DNA of 64,000 bases, from assembly GCF_902686445.1 (NCBI RefSeq), contig NC_062223.1, positions 42,564,998 through 42,628,997 of the forward strand, read 5' to 3'. Source of the stretch: Sciurus carolinensis. Lineage: Eukaryota > Chordata > Mammalia > Rodentia > Sciuridae. Position numbers and translations under genes: made by a program. The stretch's first letter is position 1. Each line of letters opens with the position of its first letter. Positions 23,521 to 34,612 of this stretch are shown in pieces. The notes under the pieces were generated by a model, which saw only the letters and a list, made by a program, of their open reading frames with translations, was not told the origin of the DNA and did not search any database.

Positions 23521-24890
23521 CTTCTGTGTGCTGAAAAATGGTTTCCCTAATTCACAGAGAAAGGAAGGGCAGAGGTAGTTTGAGCTAGGAGATTTACTGA
23601 CCTTTCTAAGTTACAATTTAGAAAAGAATGAAGGGAGGGCTTTCATTTTTGGATATTTCTACTCTACCACTTGTTCATTCTGGGGCCTCTAGAAATTGTA
23701 TTCTCCAGATAGAGTCTGGTCTTGTCGTTCAGCAAGTGGGTAAATTTTTATCACCACACTTTGTTTTTCCTTCTATACAATCCTTCATACATATTTCCAG
23801 GAAATTTACCAAGTGTCTCTGCATGAGTGGTGACGTATTTAGCAGGTGACTGATTATTGAGCCCACTGCTGTGTGGGGAAGACCGTCTGCTAAGACTCTG
23901 AAACCACAGGCACCCTGGCCTTGGCACCGGGCCACTCCTCTTTATTCTCCATTCGGGTGAGGGTTGGGTTTTAAGAGCCTCTTAAGTCCCCCAAGGTCTG
24001 TGGTGAAAATCTCTGCACATCAGAACAAGCACAGAAGGAGCCCAACTTCCAGGATGACGTTCTTTCCTCCTGGACATTTGGAAATGGGGACATTGATGAA
24101 TAGGCCACCATGGCAAAGGGATGGTCACTTCTGCAAGCAGTGGCTTCTCTGGTGAAGCTAAGACCATTTGGATTCTTGGATCTAATGTGTACTCATCATT
24201 TTGAATTCTGCAGAGCGAGTGGCCTCTGAGTTGATCTTCCTCAGTGAAGAAGGAGGAGGGTCATATTCATCATCTGTACATTACTTTTCTAAGCCTCGTG
24301 GGATTCAGAGGATGAGATCAGAACTTAAACCATTAAGGAGCAGCTCACATGATGAGCACGTCACCTTCTGTGTTCCATGTGGAATCTGAGCTCATCTAGA
24401 GTTTGGCCAAGGAATATTTTTGTACATTTAAAATAGTTGTAATATTATATACCATTTCTACAAAATCCTCTCCAGATCTAACTGCCTTTGTCCATTCACC
24501 ACCCAACCATAGGTTCAAACTGCATTTGAGCCCCAAATAACAGGTGCTCTCTTTCTTGCTTTTGGATTCCACAAGATATTCACATTTAGTCATATAACGG
24601 GCTCCTCTTTTATTTGCACTGTGTATGTTCTCTTTCAAGCAAGTAAAGAAAGTCCTGACTAAGAGGCTGAGAGGCAGGCCAGTGCTTAACTTTGTTGTGC
24701 TGTGACAATACAGATTCTCAACTGTCCCCTTTTATCTTGTAAACTGCTAGGGCTCCCAACATGGCAGTAGGACAAGCACTGTCCCTTCAGCACTAAGAAG
24801 CTCATGGACAGGGTCTGGAGGGAGAAGTCATGTATGTATCAACTCCATGGCAGCCTGTGGCCACTCCTCACTGGTTACTCCCAGAATCCA
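23521..24890. other. Unique sequence without a gene
   Basis: No supported exon or RNA. 23530-23600 has a weak MIR-like purine segment. All reading frames are under 81 codons. Confidence 0.5.
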
Positions 24891-24894
24891 CTGG

Positions 24895-25010
24895 GCACCA
24901 CACAACAAATATTGATCAAGCACCTACTGCAAGTCAGGACCTTTGAGGCATGGAAATATGGAGACGAGTAAGATAGGGTGGTTGACCTTGAGTGGTTTAT
25001 ACCCTAATCA
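24895..25010 (-). mobile_element. L2 LINE 3'-end fragment
   Basis: Reversed L2 terminus: 'caacaaatattgatcaagca', 'cctactgcaagtcaggac' and a purine-rich continuation. Confidence 0.6.
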
Positions 25011-25019
25011 TAGCAACAA

Positions 25020-25129
25020 CTTAGTCTGTGCTAGGCATTTAAAAATGTTCCTGTGATTAGCATAAAATTTCATGTTGGTCACATGTTAGCTCATGTGATC
25101 TTCATAATACCCCATGTGGTACATACTGT
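25020..25129 (-). mobile_element. MIR SINE, first part, split by Tigger
   Basis: Reversed MIR: 'gtctgtgctaggcattta', 'gctcatgtgatcttcataat', 'cccatgtggtacatactgtt'. It is interrupted exactly at a TA and resumes at 25621. Confidence 0.85.
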
Positions 25130-25131
25130 TA

Positions 25132-25618
25132 CAGTCATCTCCCCTTATCTGTGGGGAATATATTCCAAGATCCACAGTAAATTCCTGAAACTGTGGTTAG
25201 TACCAAATCCTGTGTAGCATGCTTTTTTCTTATACATGCATACCTATGATAAAGTTTAATTTATAAATTAGGCAAGTAAATTAATAACTAAATAGAATAG
25301 AACAATTATAGCAATGCATTGTAATAAAATAATCCAGCATCACTCTGATACCATGACCATCTGTAACCAAGATGGCTACTAATGTGACCAAAGGGAGGGT
25401 AGCATCCACAGCAGGTATACACTGCACAAAAGGATGATTTGTATCCTGCTGGAGTAGGACTAGATGGCACAAGATTCTGTCCTGCTATTCAGAATGGTGC
25501 ACAATTCAAAACTTATGAATTACTTTTAAAACTTAGAATTTAATATTTTGGGCCTATTAATTACAGGTAATTCAAACTACAGAAGGCAAAACCGTGAACA
25601 TGGGAGAGGGGACAACTG
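25132..25618 (+). mobile_element. Tigger-derived DNA transposon with both ends and TA target duplication
   Basis: Left end 'cagtcatctccccttatctg', right end 'gggacaactg'. These are imperfect inverted termini flanked by TA at 25130-25131 and 25619-25620. Interior: 'cctatgataaagtttaattt' and 'tagaacaattatagcaatg'. 487 bp, with no intact transposase frame. It sits inside a MIR, which dates it as younger than that MIR. Confidence 0.9.
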
Positions 25619-25620
25619 TA

Positions 25621-25750
25621 TTATCAGCTTTGCTTTATAGACAGGGAAACTGAGGCACAGAGAGGCTGAGTAACTTGCCCAGTTACATACTCAGTAAATA
25701 GCAGAACCAGGATCCAAACCCTGGCAGCTGACTTCAGGGTCTGGGCTCCT
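25621..25750 (-). mobile_element. MIR SINE, second part, after Tigger
   Basis: Resumes the reversed MIR: 'gacagggaaactgaggcaca', 'gaggctgagtaacttgccca' and 'cagaaccaggatccaaaccc'. Confidence 0.9.
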
Positions 25751-26035
25751 CCTCTGGCTTGTACTTTCCTTTTCTCTGATAGCACGGTAACATCATCTCC
25801 TTAAGCCGCATAGCATTGTCTTAGACTTGTTTCTTTCATAACAACCATTGTGCAAATAATGCTGCCCAAAGCAGAACAAACAATAACAACAAAAACTTCC
25901 AACCAAAAAGGATTATAAGGCAACAACAACAACAACAAAACTCAGAATCCTTCTACAGTTGTCAGTTGAGTTTATGTCCTGAAACTCTGTGTTCTTATTG
26001 TTTGTGAAGAACTAGACATAATCTTGTGAAGCTTG
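25751..26035. other. Unique sequence with AAC-rich runs
   Basis: Short (CAA)n stretches at about 25875-25940. No gene is seen. Confidence 0.55.
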
Positions 26036-26039
26036 CTTT

Positions 26040-26255
26040 TTACACTTAGGATTATATCAGATTTTTTCCCCATTTTATTCCTCCTTGTTGTAACTTCTAA
26101 TGACTCAATCAACATGCATGCTTTAAAATCACAGTTACATCATACAATTTTGACAACAAATGCCTCATTCTTGGACACTTAGATTACTTCCAACATTTCA
26201 TTGTCATAAACAACAATATCATGAACATCTTTGTATATGTGTTATTTTTCCCCCT
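26040..26255 (+). mobile_element. L1ME-like LINE fragment
   Basis: Diverged copy of the same L1ME region found elsewhere here: 'gacacttagattacttccaa', 'cattgtcataaacaacaata' and 'tgaacatctttgtatatgtg'. Confidence 0.6.
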
Positions 26256-26714
26256 AAATATCCTGCACCTTCCTTGGGTGGTCATAGGCTTTCCCTTTTG
26301 TGGTGTTCAGGTGAGGAACACAGAATCAGATTAAAGAATCAGGTTCAAAATAACCATTTAAGTTTCTTTACCTCCTGGAGATCTAGAAACAATAATACCT
26401 TAAATGTCTAAAGCATGATCCAAATCATTCACCTGCATTTCAGGAGGAATGTTAAAACTTTAGATTTGTGCTTTTTCTTTATGCTGTCCCATAAACAAAA
26501 ATTTAACCGGTCGGGTTGCTCTTTCTAACTCACCTTGAAAAATCACCCCTGGAATGATAGAGAATCACTATGAGAGGTCAAGAAGACATGGAATAGGTTT
26601 GACAGAAACTCTATAGTGGTGAAATGTTGAGAGGGTGACAAGGACAGGAAGAAAGCTCCGTGTGAAGTAACAGCAAAGTAAGGGTCCACCAAGCAGTGGG
26701 TGATTGAGTTGCAA

Positions 26715-26960
26715 GAGACCACTGCCTAGTGGTTGAACACAGACTCTGTAGGTACATGTGTTTGAGTTTGAAGCCTAACTCCATTTTTTAGTTCCTATCT
26801 GATTTTGCACAAGTGGTTTAATCCTTCTGAGCTTCGGTATCTTCATCTATAAAATGGGCCTGTTATGATACCTGCTACTAAGGTCGTTGTGAGAATTTAC
26901 CCATGCCATGCAAGTGAGAACACCATTACTTTGTTGGCTGCTTTGAACAGGGCACCTGAT
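26715..26960 (+). mobile_element. MIR SINE
   Basis: 'gtttgagtttgaagcctaac', 'cttctgagcttcggtatctt', 'catctataaaatgggcctg', 'ctaaggtcgttgtgagaat' and 'catgcaagtgagaacacc' follow the MIR from its 5' part to near its 3' end. Confidence 0.85.
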
Positions 26961-27399
26961 CATTACAATCTCAATGTCGTTTTCATCATCATCAGCTTTC
27001 CTCAGTGAAGGGAACTGTGTGACAAGTCAGCATTCACACTGTCACAGGGCACAGGGCACGGCAGTCATTATGGAGATTTGGCTTTTCTGGGAAAGACAAC
27101 CAGTTAAAAGGTGCAGGATGATATCTATGAGAAGTAAACACTACACTTTATTTTCCTGAAATCCAAAGGACATTTGGCTTGGATTTCCCCACTTACTGAG
27201 GCACACCAAGGCATTTTGGGGTGCATTGTTAATAGAGCTGCTATCCTCGGAGCCAACAAGCCATCCTTCTACACTTTTTAAAAATGAATATTTAGAGATG
27301 GTTCTGTATCAAGATCTTTTTGAGTGTTCTTGGTGGAACTCAAGGGGAAAGAGGAGGGACCATTATTGGCTAAAATAACTGGGATTTCTAAGGATTCAG

Positions 27400-27765
27400 T
27401 GCTGTCCCCTTGACTGTTCCCGTCCCGTCTCTTGGCTGGTCTTCCGCACTGTCTCTGTTTCAGGCAATGATGGCCTCTAGCAGCTCAAGATTTACAGCTT
27501 CCTCAAGGTTATTGACCCCAGTAAAGAAAGGAGCCTCTTTTCTGAGGCTTCCGGGAAGAGGGCCAGGGAGGAGTCTCATTGGCTGGATTTTAGCCCCGCC
27601 CACTCCTGGTCTGACCACTGAGGAAAGAGTTGCTGTGATTGGCGGGGTCTGAATCTCTGTGTTCACAGTCTGCGGACAGGAGCAGGGTGGTGCCCCAAAG
27701 AGGTTCTGGAAAGAAAAGAAGGATGGACGGAAGGGAGGGAAATACGTGTGGCTACTACAGACTCC
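27400..27765 (+). mobile_element. Ancient mammalian interspersed repeat, family uncertain
   Basis: Reads like a mammal-wide element carrying repeated 'ctcattggctgg' / 'gtgattggcgggg' units: 'gcctctagcagctcaagat', 'ttattgaccccagtaaagaa', 'gccccgcccactcctgg'. The inverted CCAAT boxes and the GC box CCCCGCCC (about 27593-27600) therefore probably come from the repeat and not from a gene promoter. I cannot name the family with confidence. Confidence 0.45.
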
Positions 27766-27869
27766 TAAAAATCTCATAATTGGGTAACTTAGACCTGAGC
27801 CCAGAAACACTTGTTGCCGGCTTAGTTGTCAAGGTTTCCTCCCTTCCCCCGCCTCCCTGTGTGTGTGAG

Positions 27870-28150
27870 TTTCAAGTAACTCCTGTTTCCTCTCACCTGA
27901 AGCTCTGGCAGTTGCGTGAATCCTGCTTCTTTAAGCTGGGCATGTCATTAGCGGCATAACAGCCACCCTGTGCCGCTTAACTTCTCCCTACAGATTCTAA
28001 AAATACCCAGAGGCCCTCAGAACAAGCAGGGAGCCTGTGCGTGCGGCTCAGGCGCTCCGGCCTCTAGTTCCTTAGCACTGCCTCTGTAGAGCGGGTCATC
28101 AGCTCGCTCGGCTCTTTATTTCTTTATTTTTGACTCCACTATACCTCTGT
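27870..28150 (+). promoter_or_regulatory. Candidate promoter or enhancer: CpG cluster with MEF2-like site and E-boxes
   Basis: Seven CpGs fall within 28040-28110, far above the local background. At 27997-28006 CTAAAAATAC differs by one base from the MEF2 consensus. A CACCTG E-box lies at about 27895. The 3' edge has 'ctttatttctttattttt', another A/T-rich candidate factor site. No recognised repeat covers it. Whether a first exon starts here cannot be decided without transcripts or conservation data. Orientation is nominal. Confidence 0.35.
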
Positions 28151-29430
28151 TGATAGAAAAGAGGAAGGGGTTGATTGATGGAACAGCACTGAATGGAAGA
28201 GAGAAAAAGGGAAACTTGTGCCCACTTTTTTTTCCAGCTCTCTATAGACCTGAACTAAGATGTATCAGGAGATCAGACCAGTCCAGGGAGCAGCACAGAT
28301 TAGCTGGGACTTAAAATAAAACTCTTTACCAAGAGATCACCTAGAATAACTCTCCCGTATGTATCCATGAAGAGGCCCATGGACCACAGGTTAGTGCGCA
28401 CAGTGACCAGGGTTACACCCTGGCTTATTTTTCATAGATAAAGCAAAGATCAGGTCCCTTTCTGGGGAATCCTTAGATGCTGTTGATACATACCAGGGAC
28501 CAGGGGCTTTGTGATTCAAGGTCACCTTCTGTTTAATGGGCCTGAGGGCCTGAGGGTGTTGGCAGCCCAGGCTATGCATCTGTAGATTCAGAACCTGCTC
28601 AGTGTTGGTTGTTTTATTAAACCAGTGAGCGACTGGGTTTTACAAAAGCTGCCCAAGGGATTAAATGATAATATGAGACAAGTTATGGAAATATGTGAGT
28701 CATAATAGATCTGACCTTTTATATACTGCCTGGAAGCCTGGGATGTCTGCTTATTGGGATAATGAACCTGACCTAGTGTAAGCATGCAGAGCAATGTCTT
28801 TTGCTGGTGGTGGTCAAATGGAATCTATTAGATGCTGCTAGAGATGATCATGGAAAAGAGAAAAAGAGGCCATAACGTCTTACTAACTCTGTGGATGTCT
28901 GGACCTCATGGAACATCTGTGTCAGCCATTGGGAATTGCCACGCGATTAATAGATTGCCCAGAAGTTGTTCTCAGAGCAACCTTTCAGTTGGCCAGTTTA
29001 TAGCAGAATCCTGGGATTTAAATTAAAAAGTTCAGCCTTAAAGGATAAGCATGAGTAAGTTCTTGGGACAGAATGTGCTTAGCATTGTTTCCATCCATAC
29101 GTGAGTGGAGGAAGCCCATGTTCCCTGGACATATGCTTCTCATTGGAAAATGCGATCAAATGTCTCTGTCTCTCTAGACTGGTTCTCATGGAAAGTCCTT
29201 GGCATCTTCTCAAGTCTCAAGTATAGGCTTCTGAACTCCCAGATAGCTAAGTGGTCGCTCCCAGGGAACATGTCAGAGGCAGGGGTGCCCTGCTCTTTGT
29301 GGGTGGGAGTTTGCTTCTCCAGTGTTTCGTGTCTGCCTTTTAAGAGGGAAAAAAAAAAAAAAATCCACATTGCCTATGTAAATTGCATCACCTAAGTGTG
29401 GCAAAGGATTTAGAATAGTTTTGTGAGTCA
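28151..29430. other. Unique sequence without a gene
   Basis: No supported exon. A short poly-A lies at 29349-29363. Small reading frames overlap on both strands. Confidence 0.5.
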
Positions 29431-29434
29431 GGGC

Positions 29435-29560
29435 AGCCTAATAATAATATTAGTAGCAATAGCAGATGCAACTCAATAAGATGTAGCACAGTGCTTCATG
29501 TGTGTCAGCTGCTATTCTCTGCATCGTAAAATTCAGTGCATTTAATCCACAGACAACGGA
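29435..29560 (-). mobile_element. MIR SINE fragment
   Basis: Reversed MIR 3' half: 'aataataatattagtagcaa', 'agcacagtgcttcatgtgtg' and 'cagctgctattctctgcatc'. Confidence 0.65.
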
Positions 29561-30235
29561 TTTCAGATTTACTCCTCTATCTTCTCCTTCCTTTTCTCAG
29601 AGCTAAAATTAGCCTGTTTGGCTATGCACCCTTTCTAAGCCAACTTTAACTGCTTCTTTGCAGCCTTGCCTTTTAATAGAATCTAATTGAAGACAGCTAT
29701 GGGTTATGTACTTGTTTACAAATCCCTCGTCTTTCACACTCCTGTTGATTTCATGGCCAGTAAATTCAAAGTGCAGGACTTATCATTCCAGCAGAGAGAT
29801 TCAGTTACAAAGACCCAGTTTGCATCCCCTGCCCTTTTTTGTTTCCCATGCATTAGAAATGTTCTCAATTTCATGCTAGTGGTTCTTAGTTTTCATGAAA
29901 AGGAAGAGCAGTGAATGTTTAGAGTTGCTCAAAGAAACATAAATCGCTGATGTGACTGAAAAGGGAAACTTTTTGGGAGATAAAGATTTTAACAAATCAG
30001 CCTAGGCTTGTGACAGTTTTAAACGGCTTCAGATCGGCCAGGCTCAATGTTCTTTTTTGTCTTTGGTGAAAGATGTATCCTGTGCGTTGGGGAACTGCTC
30101 TAGTGTCTTCCCAGGAGACAGAACCCTGGCACTCTGGTGTCATCACCCAAACAACCTTCCAGTGTGATCAGTCCCTAAAGCAATGTTTTGCAAAGGCATC
30201 CAACTGCTCCCACTTGAGCCTGGCTATTAGGAGCT

Positions 30236-30263
30236 GGGGGCGGGGGTGGAGGGTGGGGTGGGG
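30236..30263 (+). other. G-quadruplex-forming tract
   Basis: Five G-runs of 3-5 bases (5, 5, 3, 4 and 4) separated by 1-4-base loops satisfy the standard G4 rule with spare runs. It is followed 15 bp later by an ATTTGCAT octamer. Confidence 0.75.
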
Positions 30264-30278
30264 TTCTGCTGTTTCCAA

Positions 30279-30286
30279 ATTTGCAT
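30279..30286 (+). promoter_or_regulatory. Octamer (POU) motif ATTTGCAT
   Basis: A perfect POU-factor octamer next to the G4 tract. A single 8-mer carries little weight alone. Confidence 0.3.
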
Positions 30287-30844
30287 ATCCTTTTCAGAAT
30301 TTGGAACCCCAAGCTCTGAATGGGCTTTGGGGATGGGCTGAAGAGGTGGTGTTCACATTTCCAAGTGTAAGACCAGTCGAGTGGGCCTGGCTTTTTGGAA
30401 GCTTGTCTGGTTCAGTCTGGCTTTATTCTGGCCTAACAACTAGAGACTTCCAAATTCCTTTACCATGCTGTTGCATTTACCGTGTCCAAGTGTTTTCACT
30501 TAGCAATGGCCACTTACTGAAATGAGTTTCAAGTCTTATTTCTTAAAGAAAAACTCACGTTGGAATGAAGGAAAAGAATGTTTGCAATGTTTTAGGTAAG
30601 TGAGAATATAGGTATCTAAAATAGGTGACTTAGGTCCAAAAAGCAAAGCAAACCAAATCAACAGAAGCTCTTATATTTGCGTAGAGTCTGAGTTACCTGG
30701 AGTTGACAAGCCTGGCAAGTGACATCAACTAGTTAATGGTCAAGTCAGTATGATTCTCTCTTTCAGGCTTTCTAGGGCTACTTCTCAGGGTCTGCTGAGG
30801 TTTACTTCCTGGTACCTGCGTGGTGATTTTTGCACCTTGTAAGT

Positions 30845-30990
30845 CTTCACACAGTGGAGAGAGCACAGTCCTTTGCTGTGGGGAATGTATGGGGTAAAGC
30901 CACTTAGCTCTCTGGTGATGGGCAACTTACTCAAGCTTTTGGAGCCTCCATTACCTCAGTTGCTCATCGATCTCCTTTGAAAGGACCAAA
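30845..30990 (+). mobile_element. MIR SINE fragment
   Basis: 'gtggagagagcacagtcctt', 'gatgggcaacttactcaagc' and 'ggagcctccattacctcagt' follow the MIR core. Confidence 0.6.
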
Positions 30991-31139
30991 TGGAATGATG
31001 GATGGGGAGCAGCTGTTCCTGGCTGTGCTCTGTGGCATTTGTCTGGTTCACTCCACGTCCCACTCTTGGAGTTGAAGATAAACCAGGGAATGATTTGACA
31101 AAGACAGGGAGTTCAATATTGAATGAAAGAAAAAGATGC

Positions 31140-31310
31140 CTGCAGTCCCTGGAGACACTTGGTTTACAGACTGTCACCCAAGTTCTATTGCTGACTTCTG
31201 TGTGACCCAGAGAAGTCGCCTAATCCCTCTTGTCTATTTCCTAATCTGTGAAATGGGAATGATAATTATGGCTCCTCCCTGCTAAGGCAGAGATGAGTTT
31301 TAAAGGTGTG
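31140..31310 (+). mobile_element. MIR SINE
   Basis: MIR core 'gctgacttctgtgtgaccca', 'cctaatctgtgaaatgggaa' and 'gataattatggctcc'. Confidence 0.8.
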
Positions 31311-31379
31311 AATGAAGGAGAGCGTTTTACCTTGTGTAGGAGGGGGACTACTGACTGTCTTTCCTTTAGCCTTCTGACT

Positions 31380-31564
31380 CTCAGCCATCCTAACCCTCAT
31401 GAGGACACTTGGATCTCCCTGACTTGCCCGTTCCTCAGCATGTAGAGTCCTGCTGCATTTCTGGAGGCTCACTCCTGCCCATGTCTGACCCTTCACCTAT
31501 GAGGGATGCAGCTCTTCCTAGCAGCGACCATCAATGTATGTGTGGGTTGGTTAGGATGGCTGAG
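31380..31564. repeat. 16-bp perfect inverted repeat, 153-nt loop
   Basis: CTCAGCCATCCTAACC at 31380-31395 pairs perfectly with 31549-31564. The loop is long and has no other obvious structure, so this may be chance or part of an unnamed old element. Confidence 0.5.
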
Positions 31565-31849
31565 AATGTGAGCCAAAGAGAGGGAGATGGTCGACCCGCA
31601 TGGAGAAGGCTGTGGAAGTGAGCCCTTCCGCTGAATCAGGTCCAGCTTGCTCAATGTAAGCATCGCCAGCTTAAGAAAATTATTCACAATTTAAAACACA
31701 TTTAATGTTAAATCAAGATGAGCACACATTCACATGCATATGTGGACACAAGGTAATCTGCTTATAATTGCAAAACAAGCTTGTTAGTTTATAGACTGGG
31801 AAAGACAGTGACTGACTTTTGTCATTTGCATCTAACAATTATTTTTATT

Positions 31850-32260
31850 TTGAGGTAGTTTTATACTTGTGGAAGAATTGCAAAAAGAATATATAGAATG
31901 CCCATATTCTCCCCACCTGACTGCCTGTAATGCAGTCTTACATAACCACAGAATGGTGTTCAAAGCTAAGAAATTACCCTGCTACTAATACTGCTGCTTA
32001 GAGCGTACGTGGGTGCCACCCATGTTCTGACCAAGGGCCTCTGTCTGCTCGAGTCCCCCTTGTACTTAGTTGCCCTGTTCCATCATCCCTCACTCCCTAT
32101 CCATGAGGGTTCCTCAGTGTCTCCATAGCTTCATGACCTTGACACTTCCAAAGAGGACTGATCAGTTATTTTATAGAAATATTTCCTCAATTTGGATTGT
32201 CTGATTATTTTCCCCATTTTCAGCTTTTTGGTTGATTGCACTACATACATTTTACTGCTC
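31850..32260 (-). mobile_element. L1M-type LINE fragment
   Basis: Matches an old L1M segment: 'gcaaaaagaatatatagaat', 'cagtcttacataaccacaga', 'cttcatgaccttgacacttc', 'actgatcagttattttatag' and 'cctcaatttggattgtctga'. The strand assignment is uncertain. Confidence 0.7.
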
Positions 32261-32329
32261 AAAGATCTGGGGACAAGTGGAAGTTATTAGTTCTAGTTAT
32301 TTAGCTATTTCTGAGACTAGCCTGATTGA

Positions 32330-32560
32330 GCATTATAGGTCCTGGAGGTTAGGAGTATGGCCTCTGGAGCCAGACAGCCTGGGTTCTGTTCATGGCTTTG
32401 TGACTTACCTGCTGTATGATCCTGTGAATATTACTTGACTTCTCTGTGCCTTGATGTCCTCGTCTACAGAACGGGAATAACAACACAGCTCACGAAGTAC
32501 CCAGAACGGTAGCTCACATGAAGTGATCAGGCCCTGTGTCTTACCTGTTGCCATGGCAGC
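32330..32560 (+). mobile_element. MIR SINE, near full length
   Basis: 'ggagccagacagcctgggtt', 'tttgtgacttacctgctgta', 'ttgacttctctgtgccttga' and 'acgggaataacaacacagct' follow the whole MIR from the tRNA-related part to the 3' region. Confidence 0.9.
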
Positions 32561-33085
32561 GTCCTCCTCCATAGCCCCCTTCTGTGCAGGGGCAGTGATG
32601 AGCTGATGCCATCCTCAGGTCTGCAGGTTCTGATGATGCTGATGACTTTGCAGCAAAGACCCAGGGGTTTTCAAGCATGGGTCTCACGTCCTACCTGGAG
32701 TAGCTGCTTCAACCAGAGGGCCTGAGCCCTGGGTCTGGCACCTGATGGGGCCTCAGTGTCCAGGCCTCCTGGCTACCCACAGCCCACTAGCTGCCCTCTC
32801 CCCACGCCTGCACAGCAGCCCTGTGATCTGCTTGGAAACAGCACCGGGCTCCCCTTTCCTGCCATCTTTCCCCGTCCCTGTGTGTCTCTCGTGCCCCCTG
32901 CCTGGGCCCCTCTTCACCTTGCTGATCTGGGTCAAGGGGGAGAGTGGGGCATGGTGGTGTCTGCCTCACTTCTGTAGAAAGGCTGCCTTGGTTTGTTTCC
33001 AGCCCTACCCCTTAAGAAGTACTTACGTCTCTGTCCTGCTTTTTAGTATCTAAAAAATGGCTAGAAACAGTAATCACTGTTAGTG
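32561..33085. other. GC-rich unique sequence without a gene
   Basis: Overlapping frames at 32745-33053 on both strands have no domain, splice context or codon signal that separates them from chance in GC-rich DNA. Confidence 0.5.
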
Positions 33086-33089
33086 TTAA

Positions 33090-33310
33090 ATTTACTGAGA
33101 TTTCTTCTCTAAATGTTACCACTATTATTTTAATTGATGTTCATCATGACTGTATGACATAAATACTAATGCAATCCCATGAAGAAATTGCAAGGCAGAG
33201 TTTAGGTAACTTGTCCAAGATCACACAGCTAAGACATGGAGGAGACAGGATTCTAACTCTACCTGACTTGGGAGCCCACATTCTTAATGCACTATCTATG
33301 AGGGATAACT
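33090..33310 (-). mobile_element. MIR SINE
   Basis: Reversed MIR: 'aggtaacttgtccaagatca', 'cacagctaagacatggagg', 'gacaggattctaactctacc'. It faces the plus-strand MIR at 32330-32560. Confidence 0.88.
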
Positions 33311-34225
33311 AAGATCATCTATCTATACAAGCATTTAGCAAAGTGCCTGGCTCAGAGTTAATACTTTAAATTTTAGCTTTTAATAATCTCATGATCTGAT
33401 TTCTGTTGCCTCTGGATCCTGGTGGATATGATTCTGGGATGCTGTTCTAGTGTTTGCTCGTTCCTGATCTGTTGCCTGTGTCATAGGCAAAGGGCACTGT
33501 GCCCATTTCCCACACAAGTATGGCCCTTGCCTGTGCTGCAGTAGCCCTGCAAGCCCCCACCCAGGAGATGGGATCACCCACAGCCATTCATTTCACCTTG
33601 ATACAGCTCAGCCTGCTGTCTTCCACCTGTTTTAGACCAACTTAATTTCTGGTGTCTTCACCCCATTGCTGTTTAGTTTCACTTTGCACCTTGACCTTGG
33701 TTCTGCTTTTCTGACCAAGTATTCTCTCTTTCTCCTCCCTCACCCACAGCCTGGCCTCGCCCCCTCCCTGGGCTAGCTTTTCCCTGCTCCTTGCTTGGTC
33801 TCTGTGGCCTGCCATGTGGCACAATCTTGGGAAGATCCTCATGGGTGACGCCACTGCTGGACTTGCCCAACTCATGAGGGACCCAACCCTATTAGGAAGC
33901 AGCAGCGCTTGGCCCTGGGTCTGGAGGTCTGAAGGGAGGTCTTCAGAGTAGGAGGGGCTGCGAGAGGACAGTGGCATTAGGGACAGGAGGCAGGAGGTGG
34001 CCTGCATTCCAGACGTGATACTCCACTCCCTGGTCCCAGGAGCCCCTTTCCTTACTCTGACTGGTAGCCTCTCATGTTCTCTGGGCTGTCATGTCATCCT
34101 CCCTGAAAGGAACTTTCTTGATGCCCCCGGTGTAGCTCAGCCCTGTTTTGTGGTCTTAGAGCTTCTGAATTTCGTGCCCTGGGCTGCACACAGGCCCGAG
34201 TCTCTGACCATGATACTTATAATGG
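33311..34225. other. Unique sequence without a gene
   Basis: No exon is supported. Several overlapping frames on both strands (for example 33642-34007 minus and 33997-34362 plus) lack recognisable domains. Confidence 0.5.
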
Positions 34226-34229
34226 GCAG

Positions 34230-34420
34230 AGCTCAGATGCCCCAGCCAGATGTGCTAAACAAGCTCTGGCAAGTTTCTGAAATCCCTTGTGCCCCAGTTT
34301 CTTCACCTGTAAAATGGAACTACTCAAAGGTACCAACCATACACAATTACATTAGGGACTAAATTAACATGAGTAAAGGGCTTAAAACAGTACTGGCACA
34401 TGGAGATAGCTCCAGAAGAG
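34230..34420 (+). mobile_element. MIR SINE
   Basis: 'gctctggcaagtttctgaaa', 'gccccagtttcttcacctgt', 'aaaatggaactactc' and 'cagtactggcacatggagat' match the MIR 3' two-thirds. Confidence 0.8.
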
Positions 34421-34612
34421 TTATGACCCTAATCATTACAAGACCTGGGAATTTCCGGAGGCCACTTGCTTTGGGGGCTGGTCCAGTCTTAGCTCCTTCC
34501 TGGTTATTGAGAATAGGTTTAGTAAGCAGTTGAGGATTTGAATCTAAATATCTCAAATCGATTGCAGGGCGTGTGTGCGGGGAGATGCTAGAAGTAGAAG
34601 AGTTGATTTCTT

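Larger units (their letters stand above)
29561..30840. other. Unique sequence without a gene
   Basis: No exon is supported. A 150-codon plus-strand frame at 30073-30525 crosses a G-rich tract and shows no domain. Contains a G-quadruplex-forming sequence at 30236-30263 and a perfect octamer at 30279-30286. Confidence 0.5.

Noticed and set aside
27580..27640. CCAAT boxes and GC box suggesting a promoter
   Set aside because: These motifs sit inside what looks like an ancient repeat that carries them in its consensus, so they are weak evidence for a gene promoter. The neighbouring 27870-28150 segment was kept instead.
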